From positions 11,842,001 through 11,906,000 of the forward strand of contig OZ234497.1 of the NCBI GenBank assembly GCA_965153455.1: a stretch of 64,000 bases of DNA. The letters are read 5' to 3'. Below, piece by piece: positions 1 through 13,338 of the stretch. The notes below the pieces were generated by a model, which saw only the letters and a list, made by a program, of their open reading frames with translations, made no database searches and was not told the origin of the DNA. Position 1 is the stretch's first letter, and each line of letters begins with the position of its first letter. A program made the position numbers and the translations under genes. The stretch comes from Sphagnum compactum. Its lineage: Eukaryota > Bryophyta > Sphagnopsida > Sphagnales.

Positions 1-1127
1 AACTAAAAATGATTATAATTAACTAATAACTAAACTAGTGCGGTTTTAAAAATGGATTAAAACCCTAACAAACATAAGTAGCCCATCCAAATAATGAGAT
101 TTTTATGAACATTGGCATCTAACCCTAATGAATGTAGAAAGGGGATGTTTGTTGAAAGGGGACGAGTCCAATAATTTCAATAGATTTATAAAATGTTTGT
201 ACACCGAATACCTCTTTTGTGCTCTCCTCAATCTTATGGAAAATTGAACTTATAATTTGTATGCCAAAAAATCCATGTGATAACAATTGCACACCCCAAA
301 AGGTATGTGATCACATTGTTTTATATGACAATGGAATATAATTAACTTGGTGAATTTGTCTAGGGCAACACAAATTTATTATCTATTTGTACAAAAATGG
401 TTTATGATTATGCATGGTACATGGACCCAATTCAACTTAACATGTTTTTCAATGTCTACATACCTAAAATTAAAATTTATGCACCTATTTTTATGAAAAT
501 ATTTTTAGAATCATTTTAATTACCTAACTTGAGGGGTATCAAAACATTCCATATACCCACATAATGTCTTCATCCAACTACCATAACAATTGAATTATAA
601 TAATTATATCAAATCATTAACATGATTTTATTTTTGTTTGTTGAACAAAAACTGCAAAACCTCAATCCATTTTTATTTCCCTCACACCACAAAATTCCTT
701 AAAAAACTAGTTTAATAGTTTTTGGAAATAGTTTCCATTTTATAATGTGGTTTGCTTTCACACCACAATTACTATACATGATAATAAGAAGTTACAAAAT
801 CATCAACATTGAGTAATGTTGAAGCTCGAAGGTGACATGTGTTGAACTTGTTTGTAAATTTTCATGGTTTTCATTCACATCACATACTTTCTTGTTTGGC
901 AATGGTGCTTAAGTTTGATTAATGAAATTAATTGAAATATTATTGCATTTAATTTCATGGCCTTCATTCTTTTAAAAAATTGTAACAATTCATAAGAAAT
1001 CATGTACATCCTATTTATGTATATCTTTTAGACATCAACTTTTAGGAGGGTGAAGAAAATTTCTAGGGTTGATGATAAAACAACTTTTTATATATTTGAT
1101 AATCGATTGAAATAGAGCATAACTCAA
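1..1127. other. 5' flank or far-upstream intron, no feature recognised
   Basis: AT-rich sequence with no open frame of useful length, no repeat I recognise from elsewhere in the window and no convincing core promoter. It may hold the promoter or 5' UTR of the dynein gene, but nothing in the sequence settles that. The AACCCTAA words near 50-130 are isolated and are not a telomere array. Confidence 0.4.
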
Positions 1128-1317
1128 ATGGATCAACGTCACAAAGAAAAGCATGATACATTAAACTTGAAAAATCGTGTGTATTTAACACAACAACAAA
1201 ACAATGCACCGTACAAAAGGGGGTCTAAAAATTCAAATGGTCATGGACTATCCAATTCTTCACAAGCAACAGACATTTCTATTGCATTGAAACCTTTGGA
1301 TATGGCCAATTTGAAAG
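1128..1317 (+). CDS. candidate first coding exon of the dynein heavy chain (doubtful)
   Basis: An ATG opens a polar, low-complexity frame beginning MDQRHKEKHD and rich in Asn, Gln, Ser and Lys. A donor at 1318 (AAAG|GTGATG) would end it in phase 1, which is the phase needed to enter exon 1 at 1739 (g + at = Asp, then Thr-Met-Ser-Arg). A second phase-1 donor lies at 1333 (G|GTAATT). Phase agreement is the only positive evidence, because dynein N-termini are poorly conserved. An AT-rich chance frame is a real alternative. The 421 bases to exon 1 show nothing else. Confidence 0.3.
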
Positions 1318-1738
1318 GTGATGTGCTAAATGGTAATTTCAAATATAGCATTGGATAATTTAGCATCTTTAACACAAAGCAAAACATAATTGTTTTTGTT
1401 TCAAGCAACAATGCTTTGATTTCATATTATATGTATGAATCATGATGTCCCCAATATGTAATACAACGTATTTGACCACATGGATTGGTGACATCAATCA
1501 ACTTCCATTTTCAATGTTCCTTGCAATTTATGGTTGCACATCATTTGCAAAGGAATTTATTGTACATAAAACCTAACCTTTGGAGTATATGTGAACATGA
1601 CATTTACATAATATCAATCAAAGAAATTGTAAGTCAATTGTTTGTTCTTGATTCTTTGATGCAACGACACCAATGGCATGTAGAAAATACATTTCAGCAA
1701 ATTCTACAAACTTTGTTTTTTTGGTTGCACATTATCAG

Positions 1739-1930
1739 ATACCATGTCAAGAAAGGCCAAGAAAACCTCTGACATAGAGCAAACTCACCACCCAATCGTT
1801 GAAATGCCAAATGTGGAGACAACAAATCTCCGTAAGAAAATACCATTGACAAAAACTATGAAGCATAGTGAGATGCCTTATTCAAGCACAAGTCAACAAG
1901 GATTGGTTAAGGCCTTGACCTCAAGCTCAA
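1739..1930 (+). CDS. dynein exon 1: N-terminus, residues 1-62
   Basis: Acceptor TTATCAG|AT; the first in-frame ATG is at 1744 and the peptide starts [16 protein letters not shown]. It is basic and Ser/Thr-rich with no recognisable domain, as is usual for dynein heavy chain N-termini. Donor TCAA|GTAAAG is phase 1 and makes a Ser codon with exon 2. If the exon at 1128 is real, translation starts earlier and this ATG is internal. The following 531-base intron shows nothing. Confidence 0.6.
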
Positions 1931-4900
1931 GTAAAGAATTATGAAATTTTCAATACTCAAAATGTACATAATTATTATCAATTTTTTATATTGCACCATC
2001 AATTCAACTTCCAAATGGTCAAATGTCAATTTCTGGAATCCAAAAGAAATAAAATTTCGAACTTTTGAGCTGAAACAATTATTTTATTAGAGTTAAATCT
2101 TATTAAAACTCACAAAAATTTCAAAAACAAAGGGAATTTCAAAACTTGTAAACTTTCCACTTTCTTAAGTAGTGTTTGTTCAATTGGGCTCACTACATTT
2201 ATATACAAGCATACAAACCAATGAAAACTTAATGTAAGCAAAATGACATGATATTCCAATAGTGTCTAAGCCAACGGAAATTCTAACATACCACTAAAAT
2301 CAATTGACAATCATCAACAAATGCTTCCATGTTTTACCCAAGTTTTAAAGACATTCAAATTTTACCCTTAATATGTTTATATTATGTTTTGGAGCTTTTT
2401 AGGATAATAATATCAAAATTTTGAAGACAAATAGTGAACCCATATCAAAAAAAATGTTTAGGTGTGACACCAACAAAGTTGGGGAAGAGAAATGCTGATA
2501 CATTTGTCAAGGAAGATTGGAAACGACGAAAGGGGAAATTTGGAAAAGCAAGCTTGAAACCTCCAAATTTCCAGTGGTTGACATTTCTTCGTATCTTTTG
2601 TACTTGAAATATTTCTTCTTCTGGTTTGAACTTTTAAAAAACTTGTTTTAAAAACTCAAACAAAATATTAATTCCTTGCACTATTTGTTTGATTGGTTCC
2701 CTCATTATTTACAAATACAAAAACATTTATGTGAACATTGAAATGCAATAGAGATTGTTGGCATGGTAATTTACATTGCATGAGTGTTAATTGCGAGTTG
2801 CCTTAGGATTTGGAAGGTATTCTTCATCTTCAATACACCATATAGACACAAGGAATTAAAGTTTTTGGTTTTCAAGATTGACTTGACTATATGGGTCATT
2901 GTAATCATGGATAAAATTTGCCTATATCGTATTTAGAATTATTGAAGGCGGACCCACAAATCCTTGATTTTGTGTACTTGCAACCCCCCTTGATTCCACT
3001 AACACCAAAGTTTGATCCATACGAGCTTGAGATTGTTTCTCACAACCAAATTACAAGCAAATATTTTTATACCATGAGCACCCATGGTGTCACTCTTTTC
3101 CGTGATGGTGATGCAGGTTCATATTCTTTTGATTTATGACTAATTCATCATTTAGAACTTACATGAATGTCTTAGAACCAGCTACATCTAGCAAACAAAA
3201 TATTTCATAATTATTTGGAAATTTTGCCATCCCTCATGATTTTTTACTACAATTGTCATCTATGCAATATATTTAGAGTGTGTGGTAAATTCATGTTGGA
3301 GGATTGGATAATATGACTTTGTCCAACTTTCATATTTTTAAAACCACATACTATTGTGTTGTTTCCCAAAGGCATCATAGTGAATATTGAATTGGGATGT
3401 CATGTCTTACTTCTTGCATTTAGTGATTAGGTTTTATCGTCTTTAATGTTGCACTAATTATATGTGTTTTAAAAGTGTTACTTGTAGGTTTTACTTGTAT
3501 TTAAATTACATGAAGTGGGTTCAAAACTCTTATAATGATTAGCATGCACCTTCTTTCCAAAGTGTTTATGTTAGATTTTAAAAATACATTTCAATGTCTC
3601 ATGATGAGTAGTCTAAGTATGCATGCACGCATAGAATAAAAACCCATTTATAAATGAATCACTTCACTTGGGGGGCCAAAACCTATGGTGAGAATAAATT
3701 TCAATTACTCACAATAGAAATGATGATTTCCAAAAAATTGGACAGAATTTATTGCTTTGGATCAATGGGAGAGAGGCTATCATTCCTACAAGTGCATCAT
3801 GCAATTGGATGTTTTTCATCAGGTTCATCATCCTAAATTTTTCATTAAGCTTTGGTCTAAACATTTCATTTTCTCAAAGTCAATTCTTCAAACACATGAA
3901 ATATGAGATTAGGGACATGTCTTTCACCTTTTTTTTAATCTTTTAATAGTTTAGTTTGGCTATTTTTCATGGATAAATTTTACTTTGGTGAAATGAATCT
4001 CCAACCACTTGAGAAAGTTGAATTTTTTAATTTTATTTTTCAAAATTCAAAATGGATTATCATGGTGTCTAATGATGCAAGATTTTTGTATAAATGTTTT
4101 TCAGTACAAAATTTGGAAAGGCTGGGCCATTTGGAAACATTTTGTGAGGAGGAAGAAAAAGAAATTGTACTCGGCCTCGATCGAAAAACTTTTATTTTTA
4201 TCAAACCCTTTGTTGGCCAAAGTTCTTTTACAAATCCAAATGGTACCCACAAAGTTTATCTCAAAACTATTTAAGCTATTTAAGCTACAACATCATTATG
4301 ATTGACATAGGAGCAAATAAAAAACTCAAGTGATATGATTATTAAACTCATTTCTAAATTTCACATTTGAATGTCAATCATAAATTGGCTCAAGAAGAAT
4401 TGTTTGGGCTCATTTGCTATAAGTTCCAAACCTCATACCTTGGTCCAAATCAAAATACTAATTTACTATTCCTTAATCATGGTATGGCCAAAGTGAACTA
4501 AACTTCAGTTGAAGTCATGACACCCCATATTGGATTTCAACTTACACAAAAATGTTCTTCCATTTTCAAGATTGATTTGTGGCTCACTTTATCGAACATT
4601 CAAAGGAGGTTGCGCTACTTAGCATATTAACACACAATTGAATTAACATTATTGGGGAAATTTGCTTCTAATGTTCATTAATGGGTCCATTCAATGTCAC
4701 ATACCCTAAAATCCATTAGGGATACCCAAATTGATATTCATGAAACACACAACCCCAATGACTTTTTCCATCCAATTTGGATTTATACAAATTCTCTTTT
4801 AGGCTAAAATGATACATAAAAGGATCCTACATCCCAATTATCGACTTCATTGAAATGTTTCTTTTTTGTGTCGATATATATTGGTGCCCAAAAACTATGA

Positions 4901-7692
4901 AATTTATCATGGGTGATGTTTTTTGGGTTTAGATATGCACCATTTTATGGACAATGCGATTTAACCACATGGAAATGGGGATGATCTACACATTGGAAAC
5001 TTTCATGTATGTCCAAGGAACAAAGAAAGAAGAGATCAAGTCTCAAGTTCAAGAGGTATGCTTTGACCATCTTTATCATATATTATGTTTTTCACTCTTT
5101 CCTATTCCAAAGTTCCCAAAACAAAGATGCATGCCCTTATGCCATGTAGTTACCCAATATCATTTTAAAGTTTCAATTTCAGTAGATAGCTAAAGAAGAT
5201 GAGATGAATTCATATTTGAAATCATGACCATTGAGAAGTTAAGCCACACTTTTTGGACCACTTGGAAACAAATAATTCAACCCTATCAAATTTGGTTGAC
5301 AGATTTGTAGTTTGGTGGGATGAATGTGATGAACCAAGCATATTCTATTAATTATTATCAACCAAAATTAAACACCAACACATTATCCCCAACAAAATTA
5401 AACAACATTTCATAATATTTTCCACATATTTAAATTGCAAATATATTGTGGGAACATATCTTTTTTTTGTCATTTAAAATTTTCAATTTCACATTTTTCC
5501 AATTATCTTGAATTGATGGCAACCATAGAGCACCTTCTTATGAATAACATCATATGATTGAGTATTTATGTTGATTGAACTTGGCTCACAAGGCTAATTG
5601 ACAATAACACGATAGACATTTTGGATTTCTTTTAAAAATTCAACAATCAAGGTTTTGTAGTGATGTTTTGACACATGTTTTAATGTAAATCATTATAAGA
5701 TGATTTATTATAAGATGAAAAATTTCATGTCTATTATTATTTTCTTTCTCATCTATAAATCTGAATACATTTAATGTTTTCTAAAAATAAAAAGGAAAGT
5801 GGCATAGTATTCGAAGTGTAAGATTTAATTCACTATAAATTTTCAATTTGCATGTATAAATATGCATGATACATTAGTTTTCAAATGCACATTAGTCCAC
5901 ATTCATAATCATAGGAACCAAAAAAATTCAAAACCCAATGAAAACTACAAGCAAAAAAGGAAAGAAAGGCCTATGTGGTTCCATTTGAATGCTATGATAA
6001 CCATGTTGAGTTGTCTTAAATGACTAATATGTATGTTGAAGAATTTGATTTAAAAAGAATTACATCCAATTTTAGGTTTTGGTATAAGTTAAGGACTCTA
6101 AGTGGAATTGAATAACTCTTTCAGTAGAACTTTATGACCATATACATGACTATGATTATAATTGTATGTACACATTTGACTAAATATCAAAGTCAATTTG
6201 GCTATGTTGTCTTTGTGAAGGCATTTAAGATTACATCAACATGGATGTTAGTTTCCATGATTGTGATTTAAAAATAAAAAATTTATATATATATATATAA
6301 TTGAGAAAATAAGTCATGAAAATGTAAATGTCATGTTCAAGATTCAACTATATTCATATAGGTCAAAAATGCAAGTTGTCATATAAGGGAATTGAACCCT
6401 CATTTCCTTAAGGGGAAATCACATCCTTCACCAACCCACTTGTGACAAATAATATCAACACATAATTACAACCATCTCCACTTGAAGTATCTTGCATATG
6501 AAAACTTTAAAATGTTTTGGTGTGTGTGTGCGTGCATTTATTGTTCAAATAAATAAAATGAACATTAAAAATATCAAATATCTTTCCATTAAAGTAGACA
6601 TCATTTATAAATACTTGGATTTAATAGTTTTAATTTTGACTTGGGCAATGATGTCAAGATTTTAATGTTTCAGATTTCAAGGCAATGTAGTTTCTATAAC
6701 TTTTTTTTAAAATCTTATTTATTTAGTTTCATTACTTAATTTAATTTCAAAAAGAAAAAGATTCAACTTAAATTTTTATTTCAAAAATTTAGATGCCATT
6801 TTTTTAGTTTTGACTTGGGCCATAAATTCAAATATGATGTATTCAATCATTATAAAATTATTTTGGAATTTTAGAATGAGGTTAAGTTGAATGTTAAAAT
6901 ACATAATTATAAACTCAGTGTAATTTCACATGTCTTTATTTTCATAATTATATTCAAAATTTAGTGTATTTAATCTCAATTGTAAACATATTACATTAAT
7001 ATTTAATATTTATGGACTAGGTTAAAATTAATTATTTTAAAAATTCATGCATATTATTTGTATCATTTTAACAACTTCATTTTTATGCCTTATACATTTT
7101 CCAAAAAAATTCATGATTTTATAATTATTTTCCTTATGTTAATTTTTTTTTCTCATGGACAATTTCATTAACTGTATGTCATTTTCTTTCACATTATTGC
7201 TTCATAACATAAATGGATAATACATTTGAAAGGATCTAGAAAGGTTAAACCCTTAATTGTACAAAATGGATGAATTGTTCAATATTTATTAAACCTTCAT
7301 GTAATAATTACTAGATACCAAAATTATCATCCAATAATTTTTTGAAAAATGGGTCAACAAAACGCCTCATCAAATCGATAAAACTTGAACATGCACTCTA
7401 CTTGTGTAGTAGTCCCCATAATGACTAAAGGTAGTTGATTGTGCATAACTATATGAAACAAGTGACAACATGATTAAATTTGGGACCTAGTCTCAAGTTG
7501 TCCTAGTCATGGATGTTAAATTTGGTGTAGTTTTATGTACAAAATGACCCCTTAATTGCATAGAATACAAACTTGTTCATTTTGAAAATATTTTAGGCTT
7601 TAGGAAACTCCTAGTTATTGACAATTGTCCATATTAGAAATTATACTATGAAGTAGTATAAAATAATATATTGCACATTTTATAATTTTAAT

Positions 7693-7729
<37 letters not shown>

Positions 7730-10700
7730 ATGCACATATACACACACCCAAACTTGAAAGTGGAATTTGTTTAATTAGTTCTACCATCAAACTACATACA
7801 TGAGATGTTGAATATGTATTTTTAGGTTCTTAGGTGTATACACGTCCAAAACAATAGGCATAGGAGATAAATTTTTTAAAACTACAATAGAAAGTCAAAA
7901 CAAGACAATGGATACAAAATCTGGAGATTTTTATTTTTATTTTAATTTTTTTTTCCAAATATGTTTGTTGTTTTGTGAATTAAAGGGGGATTTTTTTCAT
8001 AAATGGTTTTTCTTGTGTAAATTTGACTCATTTGGGGGAATATAATTGCCAATTTTGATATATCCCAAACCTAAAAAGAAAAACCATGAACCCAAATTCG
8101 ATGACCCATGGAATTAGCCTTAAGATAATTAGGCACCAATGGATTAGAGATTAAACCCACCTTTGCTTAAAGAAATCTCATAGTCATTTTGTTCAATGAA
8201 TAAGAAGTTTGTTAGCCAAGCATGATTGATTGTCTATTTGCTCTCAATATCATTTCTCCTTTCTCCGTAAGTGGGGAAAATGTGAGGTTTAAGGTTTCCC
8301 TTGATTCTTTGGCTAGAGATCATAAAGTTTTAGTCTTTCCCCCCTTTAAATGACTTTTAAAATTGTAATAAAAAGTTTACATCAGTATCAATGATTCTTT
8401 TATAAAATTAATAATTTTTTGTGGGTTTGAATTTTGGCAAAAAATTTCAAAAAATTAGCAATTGTTTTTTCCAAATTCACACTAAAAAAAAGAGATTTAA
8501 AAAAATCATTTTATTTTGTCACTACTATGTGAAAATTCACCCAAAAAAATAAATGCTGATTAGTATATGACAATAGTTATTGTGCACCGAATGATATTCC
8601 ACAAGTTGACACAAATATGAGGATTAAAACAGGAACATTAATGATGAAATGATACAAATATTTGTTATATTTGACAATTTATTTGAATCCAGTCCCAATA
8701 CTATTTCATCTTGTGACATTGAAATGTTTGGAAATATTTTTTTTAAATTCATATTTTTTTGAAATCCTGATAATGATACAAACAAATCAAATTCATGACA
8801 TGTTTCTTCACATGCATTTGATTTTGACTACAAACCAAAGAAGAAGTTTTAAAAGAGTTCAAACAATGAAATAACTTCAAAACTATCATCACATGTATCT
8901 CTAAATGAAATTGTAGCATCTTTTAGAACTAAACCAAAAAAGAAAAGAAAAGAAAAACCAAGTGCTTGGAAACCATTATAAATCTGATGCGGAAGATAAT
9001 AGTAGTGAAAGCATTATACCATTTGGGATAAGTAATAATTACCATACGAACATTGCACAAACAATTAGCTAGATAAATGGACACTTTGGTATCATGAAAG
9101 AAAATACCCTTTTGACCATTTTGGGGCTTCAATTATGTAGACAACCTTGTTTGCGTGTTTGTGCTTTTGGGTGTGTTTCTTAGTTGGACTTTGGTCCTCT
9201 CTTGTTGTTCCTTCCTTTCCCCTTCTAGATGGGTGCTTTTTCATTTACATAGTTTGGCAAGGTTTTTCCAAATATAGTTCAAATTGTGATATTTTAGTTA
9301 ATTGCTAAGTTTCAAATTGTTGCATTTGGTGTTGAAATATTTGGAAATGTGCTTATGCATCATGCTTCAATCTTATAAGGATGAAACATTACCATATAAA
9401 TAGACATGCTCACCAAACTCACATTCTATTTCATGACTTAATTTTCTTTCCATGTGTTGTCTTTTGCATTGGCAAAATTCTAGACTTATATATATATATA
9501 TAATCTTGTTGGATATAATGTTGATACATCATTGCTCATCATGTGTGCCATGTATATTGTTGTTTTGTATGTGTGTGATATAGTTATCAAATGAGGTTGT
9601 GATAGCAATCAAGGACGCATGTAAGGGAGCTCTTTCACAACTTGAGGAAAATTTGATAGGTCACCACCCGGAGAGTTTAGATGAAAAAAACATGCCTAGT
9701 GGTAAGAAGGACATTCATGGGAGTTCACAACAAGCTGAGCCAATGACAAAATTGAAGATGGAGAAAGAAAAAGTAGGAGAGGAGCAAGTAAGACATTTTC
9801 CTATATAAAAACATAAGAATATTCAATTATAGTGTCTCTCACTTACTATTGGTTTGGAAATAAATATCCAAGTAACTGGAGTTATGGGAGTTGTTAACAA
9901 TCCTAACAAGTGATTTCATAAATGTTGGTGCACAACTCCTTAGTTTTATGATATTTTCATTTTTGCATATTTAACACCAACAAATTCATTCAAGCATTTG
10001 TTATACAAAGTTAAATGCTAGTGGATTTAAACTCATGATGGGCTCATATGTGCACCAAGGTGTGTGTGTGTGTGTGTGTGTTTCTTTTCTTGAGTTTGCG
10101 ATGTAGCCCTAGTGGTAATCGTCCATAAGACAATTTAGCTAGATTTCACTATAAAACAACATATGAGAGTAAAACATTTAAGCAACACCATATATTGTTG
10201 GCTATCCCTTGGATCTTGATGAAGATTTGTAATTATTTTTTAGCTTGAAATTTTCCAATTAAAAATCCCCATAAACAAATTCAAAAAAATTCACGAATTG
10301 ACAAAAAAAAACTCCCCCAAAAAACAAACACCTATTTGCTTACATTGAATTACGTGTGACATTTTGCCACATTTATTCATTAGATTATCAATACATTTTT
10401 GTGGGGGGTTTTCTTGTAGCACACAATTGAAAACATATATTTCATACCTTTTTGAATTTAAAGTCATGTTTGCATTGGTTGAAAATGACAAATGAATAAT
10501 TTACATTTACTTCATGTGGGGCTTTTTCATTGGGTACCTAGACTTCACCTTATGAATTTTTTCAATATCACAATTGTCTTTGCAATAAGCAATAAAAATA
10601 AGCTGAATAAAGGTGGTTATGTCATAAAACAATACAACCCAAGTTGCACATTTGTGCAACTAATCATCTCAACATGTATGAATTCATATGAATTTACCAA

Positions 10701-13298
10701 TGCATGAGAAAAACACATTTTTGTTCAATAGATCCATGCAAATGGTGCAAATGCATCAAGTTACAAAATGAAGCAAACACTTGGTTACAAGTTACAACCC
10801 TAAATTCAGATCATGTTACATTGTTCCCATAATTGCCAACCCAATGATAACATGGATGTTATTGGATGGATTTATCACCTAAAAGTCAGGAACCATGGGG
10901 CCCAATCATAACAAGGATGTTATTGCATGGATTTAAAATGGATTTAAAATGGCCATTTTCCAAAGCCTTTAAGAGTGAACAAACCTTGAAGCTTTAGAAG
11001 TCCATGGGGGAAGCATTGGGCAAGGGTTTTGGAAAGAGTTGCCAAATTTTTGATATAATTTTGTGAAAAAATGACCTTGGATCCAATGTCTCCACCTTAG
11101 TTAATGGGACTGCATGGCTACTAAATGTCACTGTACTCATACCATAGTACAAGGGCAATTTCAACATATCTATGAAAGAATTAATTAATTAATTAATTTT
11201 GAAGATTCCATGTCGAATGAAAATCTCAAAAGATTCTTTATTTTCCTTCACAAAAAAGAAGAAGTTGGAGTTTCTTTTTAAATAATTCAACATTTTTGTA
11301 CAAATAATAGAATCATGTAGTAAAAGCTTCAAAGGTGCTATGGGTATGAGCTTGCCAATTGATTGTTTATTGTTTGGAAGATTTTGATCATGTTTATGTT
11401 TATAAGTAATTAGATCTGGGAGTATGCACATTAAAACGTGAAAAAAATTACCTTGTCAAGGTTGGATGGAAATAAATGTAAAATATCAATAAAACCCATC
11501 AAAAACTTGTTGTACATTGAATGTATTTAATGGAATGATAAAGAAAAATTAGTTATTTATTATTATGCATTAAATTTCGAGTTTCAAATCATTTTAATTA
11601 ACTTTTTGTTTACTCATTCAAAATGCAAGTAGTTTCAAAGTCTTTAAAAAAAATAAAAGTGAAGGACTTTTATTAAATATGTGCTAAGTAAGTCTAACAA
11701 ATACATATTACTACTTATTAAAAAAAAACTTCAAAAATATAATGATATATATCTCACCAAATTAAAAGAGTAAATTAAATTTTAAATTAAATCACAAGTA
11801 ACCCTCATTTACAAATTTATCACCCAACATATAAAGATACTTTTGGTTTCACTTTTAGAATTTGTTTGCTCTTAATTTTTTGGAAGTAAATTCTTATAGG
11901 AATAATAAACATGCAAGAAATTTTTCCATCCGTTTTTATGCTACTTGAAAATAAATTCTTATAAACATAATAGACATGCAAGAGATGTTTCAATTATAGT
12001 TCCATCCATTTTTATTCTACCTCTTTGGGTTTATATACATGATACAAGATAAAACTAAAACCATTCACTTTTTGTATATACTATGTGTTTTTCTACCTAG
12101 TTTTGCTTTTGGAATTATTCAACCACCAATCCAAGATCCAATTTGGCACTATGGAATTACGTTTTAGTTGTGTCCTTATATTCTTAAACAACATAGCCCC
12201 TATTTGTGCTTCCCAATTATTCAGATTGTCACAAAGTACTTCAATTTTTCAATACTTGGAATGTATCTTTTATCAATATTATATGTTTTTCGTGTTTTAC
12301 AAAATCTTGATAACTATTATGTGTGAAGTGTTCACAAAGTTTCTATGAACAAAATATAATGAAAAAGGCATTTCCATAAGGGATTATATACTAATATTGT
12401 AAATTCAAAATACAACATGCATGGACTTCATGTTTGGCAATGGTGGAAACAATTCTCATTTGCCTCATAATAATTTTTTGATGTTGTTGATATGAGGTGG
12501 TTAATCTACATTGAGCGAAAATTTAGTCATGACTTAAATTACATAATGAAACATGACACAAGATATTATTCACAAACTTGCCATTTCATGTTCAAAAGTG
12601 GGATCAAACTACATGACAATTAGTTTTGTTGGGTACATTCTACATTTGGGAACTTGGTATGGGAGACTATCCGTATACCATTATGGTACCTTGGTAGCTT
12701 CGACGCTCATTAAAATTATTTTTAGAAACGTTGAAAATTTCAAAAACTATGTTTTTCAGAGATTAAAAAAATTTGCAAATATATAAATAAATAAATAAAG
12801 AATCTATTGAAATATTCTATATTTCAACATGGAATCTTCAATTTTAATTAATTATTTAACAAACATGTGTTGAAGCTGCCCTTGTATTAAAAAAACCTTA
12901 TCCCAAATTCTTTACTTTGGGACTTCATTTGACTCATGTCATTTCATTGCGTAGGGAGAAATCATATTATATTTTCCATGTAATTATGAAATCGTGTAAT
13001 ATATTATGTATATATGTTATGTATATGTATGTTCTTCTTCCGATGAACATGTATATTATGATTTGATTTGAACTTGGGATTTGATTTGGTTTTTCCCTAG
13101 TGCCATGGGTTGATTATTTGGAACTTAGGGTTTGGGAGAATAAATTTTCCATAATATTCCATACTTGACTATCTGAATAGTGAAAGACTTGAAATACTTT
13201 GTGTTATTGAGGCATGTAAGATTGGGGGTTTTTAAATAATAATAGCAACAATTAATTAAATAATCAAATATATATATACCCTGAATCTTATGTGCCCC

Positions 13299-13338
<40 letters not shown>

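Larger units (their letters stand above)
5056..9583 (+). other. intron 6 (4.5 kb), repeats only
   Basis: AT-rich intron. It holds a tRNA-like B-box block on the minus strand (6388-6399), a TA run near 6288-6300, a CT microsatellite at 7695-7727, and two copies in opposite orientation of the abundant AT-rich repeat (about 8000-8090 and 8420-8515). Open frames at 8662-8874 (+) and 8929-9132 (-) have no protein-like composition. I see no nested gene. Confidence 0.7.

Noticed and set aside
20-130. AACCCTAA words resembling plant telomere repeats.
   Set aside because: Only isolated single units; no array.
10095-10150. TAGCCCTAGTGGTAATCG as a possible tRNA gene.
   Set aside because: An A-box-like word only; no B box at proper distance and no cloverleaf. 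A related word near 19370 and 37950 suggests a dispersed repeat.
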